Of a DNA stretch of 64,000 bases, positions 58,518 through 64,000 are shown in pieces. Source of the DNA: Allobosea sp. (GTDB lineage: Bacteria; Pseudomonadota; Alphaproteobacteria; Rhizobiales; Beijerinckiaceae); assembly GCF_017308015.1 (NCBI RefSeq), contig NZ_JAFKFW010000010.1, positions 80,744 to 144,743 on the forward strand, written 5' to 3'. The notes under the pieces are model-generated. The model saw only the letters and a list, made by a program, of their open reading frames with translations. It did no database searches and was not told where the DNA came from. Both the position numbers and the translations under genes were made by a program. Every line of letters begins with the position of its first letter. The stretch's first letter is position 1.

Positions 58518-60125
58518 TCAGTTCAGCTTGGCGTAGGCCGGAACGGTGAGGAAGTCCTCGAAGTTCGGCGCCAGCGACAGCGTCTCGAACAGCGCGATCG
58601 CTTCGGGGAAACGGCCCCTGGCGTAGTTCTCAGGTCCGAGCTCGCCCTTCACGCGCTCCATCTCTTCCGGCAGGCAGCGTTTGAACAGGGCCGCATCGGC
58701 CTTGATTCCGCCTTCGAGCTCGACGCCGTATTGGCAGAACTGCCAGATCTGGGCGCGGCTGATCTCGGCCGTCGCGGCATCCTCCATCATGTTGTAGATC
58801 GGCACCGCGCCGCGGCCGCGCAGCCAGGCCTCGATATACTGGACGCCCACGCGGATGTTCTCGCGGAAGCCTTCCTCGGTGCGCGTGCCCTGATGGACCT
58901 CGAGCAGGTCCTTCGTGCCGATCTGGACGTCGTCGCGCTTCTTGCCGAGCTGGTTGGCCTGCGGCATCAGCCGGTCGAAGACCTCCATCGCGACCGGAAC
59001 GAGATCGGGATGCGCGACCCAGGTGCCGTCATGGCCGTCGCCGGCCTCGCGCTCCTTGTCGGCCTTGACCTTGGCGAAGGCGGCGGCATTGGCCTCGGGG
59101 TTGTTCTTGACCGGGATCTGCGCCGCCATGCCGCCCATGGCGAAGGCGCCGCGGCGGTGGCAGGTCTTGATCAGCAGCAACGAATAGGCGCGCAGGAAGG
59201 CCTTGGACATCACGACCTGCGAGCGATCCGGCAGGATATAGGCCTTGTTGCGGGCGAGCTTCTTGATGAAGGAGAAGATGTAGTCCCAGCGGCCGCAATT
59301 GAGGCCGGCCATGTGCTCGCGCAGTTCGTAAAGGATCTCGTCCATCTCGAAGGCGGCCGGCAGGGTCTCGATCAGGACAGTCGCCTTGATCGTCCCGTTC
59401 TTCAGGCCGAGCGCCGACTGGGCGGCGACGAAGACGTCGTTCCAGAGCCGGGCCTCGAGATGGCTCTCCAGCTTCGGCAGGTAGAAATAGGGGCCGGAGC
59501 CGGCCGCCAGCGCCGCCCTGGCGTTGTGGAAGACATAGAGGCCGAAATCGACAAGGGAACCGGAAGCCTCCTCGCCGTCGATCTCGATATGGCGCTCCAC
59601 AAGGTGCCAGCCGCGCGGGCGGATGATCAGGACGGCGGGCTTGGCTTTGAGCTTGTAGTCCTTGCCGTTGGTGGGGTCGGTGAAATCGATCCTGTTCGCC
59701 CAGCGGTCCCGCAGGTTGATCTGGCCCTCGATCATGTTGGTCCAGACCGGCGAGGAGGCGTCCTCGAAATCGGCCATGAAGACCTTCGCGCCGGAATTCA
59801 GCGCGTTGACGATCATCTTGCGGTCGACCGGACCCGTGATCTCGACGCGGCGATCGAGAAGGTCGGCCGGAATCGGCGCGACCTTCCAGTCGCCTTCGCG
59901 GATATGCCGGGTCTCGGCGAGGAAATCGGGCGTCTCGCCGGAGTCGAAACGCTTCTGGCGTTCGGTGCGGAGCGCAAGCAGGCGCTTGCGCGTTTCGTTG
60001 AAGCGCCGGTGCAGGTCGGCGACGAAAGCAAGAGCTTCACTGGTGAGGATCTGCTCGAATCCGGGCCGCAGAGCGCCCCTGACGACAACGCCGTCCGGCA
60101 GGGCGAGAGTGGGGGTGTCCGACAT
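58518..60125 (-). CDS. aceB: Malate synthase A
   Basis: The 535-aa enzyme of the glyoxylate shunt condenses glyoxylate with acetyl-CoA. Motifs: FMADFEDASSPVWTNMIEGQ, RPRGWHL, GSGPYFYLPKLESHLEARLWNDVF, TVLIETLPAAFEMDEILYEL and GLNCGRWDYIFSF. The start at 60125 (MSDTPTLALP) suits the family; ATG 60143 adds six residues. Upstream is an AT-rich region with a perfect 8-bp palindrome. The tadG-like gene is divergent. Confidence 0.97.
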   Translation of the reverse strand: MSDTPTLALPDGVVVRGALRPGFEQILTSEALAFVADLHRRFNETRKRLLALRTERQKRFDSGETPDFLAETRHIREGDWKVAPIPADLLDRRVEITGPVDRKMIVNALNSGAKVFMADFEDASSPVWTNMIEGQINLRDRWANRIDFTDPTNGKDYKLKAKPAVLIIRPRGWHLVERHIEIDGEEASGSLVDFGLYVFHNARAALAAGSGPYFYLPKLESHLEARLWNDVFVAAQSALGLKNGTIKATVLIETLPAAFEMDEILYELREHMAGLNCGRWDYIFSFIKKLARNKAYILPDRSQVVMSKAFLRAYSLLLIKTCHRRGAFAMGGMAAQIPVKNNPEANAAAFAKVKADKEREAGDGHDGTWVAHPDLVPVAMEVFDRLMPQANQLGKKRDDVQIGTKDLLEVHQGTRTEEGFRENIRVGVQYIEAWLRGRGAVPIYNMMEDAATAEISRAQIWQFCQYGVELEGGIKADAALFKRCLPEEMERVKGELGPENYARGRFPEAIALFETLSLAPNFEDFLTVPAYAKLN

Positions 60126-60168
60126 GGATGGTCCTCCGATCACGTTGCCGCATCATCACGCGAACGAG

Positions 60169-60192
60169 AATTTTTCAAAATACAGAAAAATT
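60169..60192. promoter_or_regulatory. AT-rich palindrome upstream of aceB
   Basis: AATTTTTC and GAAAAATT (60169-60176 and 60185-60192), a perfect inverted repeat with an 8-base spacer, 44 bp upstream of the aceB start. It is AT-rich in an otherwise GC-rich window. Position and form fit an operator for a carbon-source regulator. Confidence 0.55.
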
Positions 60193-60423
60193 GACGATCA
60201 CCTGTTCAATTTTGGAAAGAATGATGATTTCTGACAGAGATTCTTCAATGCAATCAAGGGTTGCGGCTATCTTGCGATGAAGCTTCGCTGACGTAGCGGT
60301 AGGTCCTTTCGATTCAAAATGTGCAGATAGGCCCGACTTCCACAAATCGGTTTCAGCAATTCGTAAGCTCCGGCCGCCACGCTTTCCGGGTCGAATGCGG
60401 CAATCTGCCCCTGTACGAGGCAC

Positions 60424-61773
60424 ATGATGAAGATCGGTTCCCTGTCTGAGATCGTCAGGCGCTTCCGCCGGGATGAGAGCGGCAACTTCCTGATGCTGTT
60501 CGGGCTCGTGCTCATTCCGCTGTTGGGCGTCGTGGGCGTCGCAATCGACTATTCCCGTGCCAGCAATGCCCGGCAGGCGCTCAATTCTGCGATCGATTCC
60601 GCGGCGCTGATGGCAGCGCGTGACGCCCAGAAGCTGACGGACGGGCAGCTACGGAGCCGCATCGACGCCTGGATTCGCGACAACCTGCCTCCCTCGGTGA
60701 AGGGCCAGTTCAGCAACGCCACGGTGACGATCGACCGCACGGCACGGACGATCAAGATCGATGCGAATGCCAATGTACCGACGACGATCTCCAGCGTGCT
60801 GGGCGTGGCTCAGCTTCCCGTGGGCACCTTCAGCCAATCGACCTGGGGAACCAACAAGATCGAGCTCGCGCTCGTGCTCGATAATACGGGTTCGATGGCG
60901 CAAAACAGCAAGATGACCAACCTGAAGACGGCTTCGAAAAGCCTGCTCAAGATCATGAAGGATGCCGCGATCACGACGGACCAGATCCGCGTCTCGATCG
61001 TTCCCTTCAACACGCAGGTCCGGATCGCGAGAGCGTTCAAGGACGAGGCGTGGATGCGTTATGGGCTGGTCCGCAATGTGACGTGCAGCAGCAATAAGCA
61101 GAGCTGCTACGTCAATAATACCAATATCTATGTGTATGATACGGGCAATCTGAGCTGCGATTCCAGGGGCCGGACGTGCGTGTACAACACGATTACGAAG
61201 GCAAACTGGTCGGTAGCCAACCAAGGCTGCATCGTCGATCGTGATCAGGATAACGATACCAAGGACGGAGGTTTGTCCGGCACCGCCGAGCAATATCCCG
61301 CGTTCTGGTGCAGCCAGACATCTCTCGCGGAAAGCATGCCGCTGAGCTCCGACTGGGCGGCTCTGGAGGCACGCATCGACACGATGACGCCTGCGGGCAA
61401 CACCAACGTCACGATCGGTGCCGTCTGGGGCTGGGCGACCTTGACGCCGGGTGCGCCCTTCACCGAGGCGAAGCCCGCCACCGAGCCGAACCTCAAGAAA
61501 TACATGATCCTGTTGACCGACGGCGACAATACGGAAAACCGCTTCACCGCCACCGGCAAGGATATCGACGCCCGCACCAAGCTGGCCTGCTCGAATATCA
61601 AGGCGGCGGGCATCAATCTCTATACGATCCGTGTGATCGACGGGAATGCCGACCTGCTCAAGGGATGCGCGAGCAACCCCAGCATGTATTACGATGTGCA
61701 GAACGCGTCGCAGCTCGATCCGATCTTCAAGGCGATCGCCAACGAGATCAGCGCGGTGCGCCTGACCCAGTGA
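60424..61773 (+). CDS. TadG-like membrane protein with von Willebrand A domain
   Basis: The 449-aa protein opens with FRRDESGNFLMLFGLVLIPLLGVVGVAIDYSRAS, the N-terminal Tad/TadE-like segment (membrane about 24-44), and then a vWA domain with metal-binding DNTGSMA (about 153-159) and a second cluster GATLTPGAPFTEAKPATEP to MILLTDGDNTENRF. A Cys-rich insert lies at about 220-300. TadG proteins localise Tad pili; no other tad genes lie in the window. Its last 26 bases overlap the convergent HD gene. Confidence 0.87.
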   Translation: MMKIGSLSEIVRRFRRDESGNFLMLFGLVLIPLLGVVGVAIDYSRASNARQALNSAIDSAALMAARDAQKLTDGQLRSRIDAWIRDNLPPSVKGQFSNATVTIDRTARTIKIDANANVPTTISSVLGVAQLPVGTFSQSTWGTNKIELALVLDNTGSMAQNSKMTNLKTASKSLLKIMKDAAITTDQIRVSIVPFNTQVRIARAFKDEAWMRYGLVRNVTCSSNKQSCYVNNTNIYVYDTGNLSCDSRGRTCVYNTITKANWSVANQGCIVDRDQDNDTKDGGLSGTAEQYPAFWCSQTSLAESMPLSSDWAALEARIDTMTPAGNTNVTIGAVWGWATLTPGAPFTEAKPATEPNLKKYMILLTDGDNTENRFTATGKDIDARTKLACSNIKAAGINLYTIRVIDGNADLLKGCASNPSMYYDVQNASQLDPIFKAIANEISAVRLTQ

Positions 61774-62377
61774 GCTCGGCGTCGCCGAGTGCGGCGAAGC
61801 GCGCCAGGAAGCGCGCCTGCGCCGCCTCGGTATCGAGCGGATCGAGCCAAGCCAGAACTTCGGCCGGCAGCGCCTGCGGCCGGCCGAAGAACCTGAGGGC
61901 CTCCTCGCGGCCGAAGCCGGCCAAGCGCGTGGCTTCGAAGAAGGCGGCGATCGTATCGGCTTCCTTGATCTTGCGCTTCAGGGTGGCCGGCGTCGCGGCC
62001 GGCAGGCCGAAGCGCAGGTGGATCGCGGCCAGCAGGCGCAGTTCCACGCTCTTGTAGGCGTCGCCCATCACCACCTTGAACGGCGAGATCATGTCGCCGA
62101 TCACGTATTCCGGCGCATCGTGGAGCAGCGCCATCAGGCGCCAGTCGTCACCCCAGTCCGGATTGAGATGGGCGGCGATCGCCTCGACCAGCAGGGAATG
62201 CTGCGCGACCGAGAAGGAATGGGCGCCCCGTGTCTGCCCGTTCCAGCGGGCGACACGGGCGAGGCCATGGGCGATGTCCTCGATCTCGATATCGAGCGGC
62301 GAGGGGTCGAGCAGGTCGAGCCGGCGGCCCGAAAGCATACGCTGCCAGGCGCGCGGCGGTTCCGGCTTACGGGCCAT
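61748..62377 (-). CDS. HD-domain hydrolase (YfbR/5'-nucleotidase-like)
   Basis: The 209-aa protein contains the HD metal residues in SVAQHSLLVEAIA and ALLHDAPEYVIGDM, the YfbR-type layout with WNGQTRGAHSFSVAQHS and HDAPE. It probably hydrolyses a nucleotide 5'-phosphate or similar phosphomonoester. ATG 62377 overlaps the upstream tag stop by one base (TGATG). Tail overlaps the tadG-like gene on the other strand. Confidence 0.88.
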   Translation of the reverse strand: MARKPEPPRAWQRMLSGRRLDLLDPSPLDIEIEDIAHGLARVARWNGQTRGAHSFSVAQHSLLVEAIAAHLNPDWGDDWRLMALLHDAPEYVIGDMISPFKVVMGDAYKSVELRLLAAIHLRFGLPAATPATLKRKIKEADTIAAFFEATRLAGFGREEALRFFGRPQALPAEVLAWLDPLDTEAAQARFLARFAALGDAELTGSGAPR

Positions 62378-63021
62378 CAGGCAGCGGGGCGGGAGTCGCG
62401 AGCGAGTGCGGCGCATTCGCTCCAGCGGAAGCAGCCGGTCAGGTGGTCGTTGACCAGCCCGCAGGCCTCCATGAAGGCATAGACAATGGTCGGGCCGCAG
62501 AAGGTGAAGCCGGCCTTCTTCAGCTCCTTTGCGATCGTCTCCGACAGTTTGGTCTGGGTCGGGACTTGGCCCTGGGCGCGGTAGCTGTTCTGCAGCACGC
62601 GGCCGTCGAGATGTTTCCAGAGGAAGTCGGCGAAGGGCTCGCGCTCGCTGATCCTGAGATAGGCCTGCGCGCTCCTGATCGTGCCCTCGATCTTGCCGCG
62701 ATGGCGGATGATGCCTGGGTCGGCGAGCAGACGCTGGACATCGGCCTCGGTGAAGCGGGCGACCGCCTCCGGCTCGAAACCGGCGAAGCCGGCGCGGAAG
62801 GCGTTGCGCTTCCTGAGGATGGTGATCCAGGAGAGGCCGGCCTGGAAGCCGTCGAGGATCAGCTTTTCCCAGAGCGCGCGGGAATCATATTCCGGCACGC
62901 CCCATTCGGTGTCGTGATAGGCGAGATAGAGCGGGTCCGTGCCCGGCCAGCGGCAGCGGAATTTGCCGTCAGCCCCCTGGATCGCGACGCGCTCCTCGTT
63001 GACGATGATGGCATCGCTCAT
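62377..63021 (-). CDS. tag: DNA-3-methyladenine glycosylase I
   Basis: The 214-aa enzyme has the family start RCRWPGTDPLYLAYHDTEWGVP and C-terminal zinc ligands in VNDHLTGCFRW, with a catalytic/base-binding region GFQAGLSWITILRKR and ISEREPFADFLWKHLDG. It excises 3-methyladenine from alkylated DNA. The ATG overlaps the ygfZ stop (ATGA), so ygfZ-tag-HD form a coupled operon. Confidence 0.96.
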   Translation of the reverse strand: MSDAIIVNEERVAIQGADGKFRCRWPGTDPLYLAYHDTEWGVPEYDSRALWEKLILDGFQAGLSWITILRKRNAFRAGFAGFEPEAVARFTEADVQRLLADPGIIRHRGKIEGTIRSAQAYLRISEREPFADFLWKHLDGRVLQNSYRAQGQVPTQTKLSETIAKELKKAGFTFCGPTIVYAFMEACGLVNDHLTGCFRWSECAALARDSRPAA

Positions 63022-63917
63022 AGGGCAACTCCTGCCGGGGCGCCGAAATCGGGCTCACCGGGGAAGGGGAAACGGATGAAGCCGGGCTTCTCCGCGAGAT
63101 GGAAAGCAAGTCCGCCGCCGAGCGGGGCCGTTCCCGCGGCGAGCGCATCGGCGAGCCGGTCGAGCCGGAGCAGGGCGAGCGCCCGGCCGTTTGCGGATGA
63201 GCCGATGGTGCCGAGCGGTTTGCCGCCGGCCGTGGCCTCGGCGCCGGTTTCGGTCGCGATGCCCTCGTCGAAGACGACGGGCACGACGCGTGTGCGGGCC
63301 GTGCCGCGATGCTGCATCCGGGAGACGACTTCCTGCCCGATATAGCAGCCCTTCTGGAAAGAGACGCCGCCGAGCTGGTCGAGCAGCGCTTCGTGCGGGA
63401 AGGTGTCGCCATAGGCGAAGTCGCGCCCGCCTGCGGGGATCCCGAGCGCTATGCGCCGCGCGTGATAGACTTCCGGTTCGGCGGTCAGCAGTGTCTCGAT
63501 GCCTTCGACATCGGCGATGGCGCGCTGGCCGAGCGCCGGCAGGCGCGGGTCGTCATAGACGAAACCGGCATCGGCGGGGAGGGGGGCGCCATCGGCTGAT
63601 GCGATGACCGCGCTCTTCTCGGTGAGATCTTCCAGCGCGACCTTGGCGCGCAGCTTGTAGAGTTTCAGGCGTTTCATCAGGTCGGCGGTCTGCAGCAGGG
63701 GCGTGTCGAGCAGGAAGCCGCCGCCATCCTCCGGCGCCAGCGCAAGGATGAAGAAATCGCAGATCATCTTGCCTTGCGGCGTCAGCAGCGCGCCGTAGCC
63801 GGCCTGCCCGGGCACGACCGGGTCGAGATCGTTGGTCACGAGGTTCTGCAAGAAGTCGCGCGCGTCGTCGCCGCTGACGCGGATGACGCCGCGATCGATC
63901 AATCGGGTTGCGGACAT
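63018..63917 (-). CDS. ygfZ: YgfZ folate-binding iron-sulfur maintenance protein
   Basis: The 299-aa GcvT-like protein has the hallmark KGCYIGQEVVSRMQHRG motif and N-terminal IRVSGDDARDFLQNLVTNDL. YgfZ supports assembly of some Fe-S enzymes using folate. Translationally coupled with tag. The next gene upstream lies outside the window; 83 bases of unassigned sequence remain. Confidence 0.93.
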   Translation of the reverse strand: MSATRLIDRGVIRVSGDDARDFLQNLVTNDLDPVVPGQAGYGALLTPQGKMICDFFILALAPEDGGGFLLDTPLLQTADLMKRLKLYKLRAKVALEDLTEKSAVIASADGAPLPADAGFVYDDPRLPALGQRAIADVEGIETLLTAEPEVYHARRIALGIPAGGRDFAYGDTFPHEALLDQLGGVSFQKGCYIGQEVVSRMQHRGTARTRVVPVVFDEGIATETGAEATAGGKPLGTIGSSANGRALALLRLDRLADALAAGTAPLGGGLAFHLAEKPGFIRFPFPGEPDFGAPAGVAL

Positions 63918-64000
63918 GGGCAGCCGTTCCAGTTCTGATATCGGGCCGGGGGCTCGTCAGCCGAATGGTGATGATGGCGCCACCCGAAAACTGTTTGGGC

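Noticed and set aside
58452-60194. Long plus-strand open frame opposite aceB
   Set aside because: Shadow of malate synthase; the encoded sequence has no domain and spans the aceB stop and start.
60267-60515. Possible 82-residue minus-strand gene overlapping the tadG start
   Set aside because: No RBS, overlaps a better supported start, sequence not recognised.
63918-64000. A possible plus-strand gene start near the right edge
   Set aside because: An ATG-rich stretch (63965-63973) is followed by too few codons to judge; no family can be assigned.

Overview
This is a 64 kb piece of a high-GC alphaproteobacterial chromosome. Gene content and order point to Hyphomicrobiales (Rhizobiales): a tkt-gap-pgk-fba block, DUF4164-zapA, yebC-ruvCAB, ybgC/tolQRAB/pal/cpoB-tilS-ftsH-glmM, DUF2852, and an Omp25-type surface protein. 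A Bosea-like genus is my best guess, but that is inference from style and synteny, not a database result. No prophage, insertion sequence, CRISPR array, tRNA or rRNA was recognised.

Layout. 0-8.6 kb: end of an ABC exporter, a small cytochrome c, an uncharacterised MotA/ExbB-like plus OmpA-like stator pair, inositol monophosphatase, a benE-thiE-Sel1 operon, and a divergent Tat-exported PhoX phosphatase preceded by a good PHO box. 8.6-15.1 kb: central carbon genes fba, pgk, gap and tkt on the minus strand, with two small proteins. 15.4-16.6 kb: DUF4164, zapA and a P-loop kinase on the plus strand. 16.7-34.4 kb: on the minus strand, read right to left, a probable 6S RNA, 5-formyl-THF cyclo-ligase, a metallophosphoesterase, yebC, ruvC-ruvA-GNAT-ruvB, ybgC, TetR, DUF2852, tolQRAB and pal. 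Several plus-strand passengers interrupt it: a TauE-like exporter, a basic protein, a lipoprotein, a kinase, and an ArsR/AHSA1/membrane-protein operon with a class II aldolase. 34.5-40.1 kb: cpoB-tilS-ftsH-glmM on the plus strand. 40.1-64 kb: an idnO/idnD divergent pair, a diguanylate cyclase, formate-THF ligase, GST, haloacid dehalogenase, gpmI, an outer-membrane protein, the frmR-frmA-frmB formaldehyde operon, two tandem beta-barrel paralogues, NUDIX, DUF3616, a DapA-like protein that has lost its catalytic residues, malate synthase, a TadG-like protein, an HD hydrolase, tag and ygfZ.

The most informative large-scale signal is that pal is separated from cpoB, and zapA from the 6S RNA/cyclo-ligase pair. 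One inversion of the 16.6-34.5 kb block restores both ancestral linkages. Regulatory sites read directly from the DNA include a PHO box (phoX), an FrmR operator, a pair of matching 17-bp palindromes for the TetR regulator, a tandem ArsR operator, and an AT-rich palindrome upstream of aceB. Several intergenic palindromic repeats share a GTCATTCCGGGC core or resemble known rhizobial repeats.
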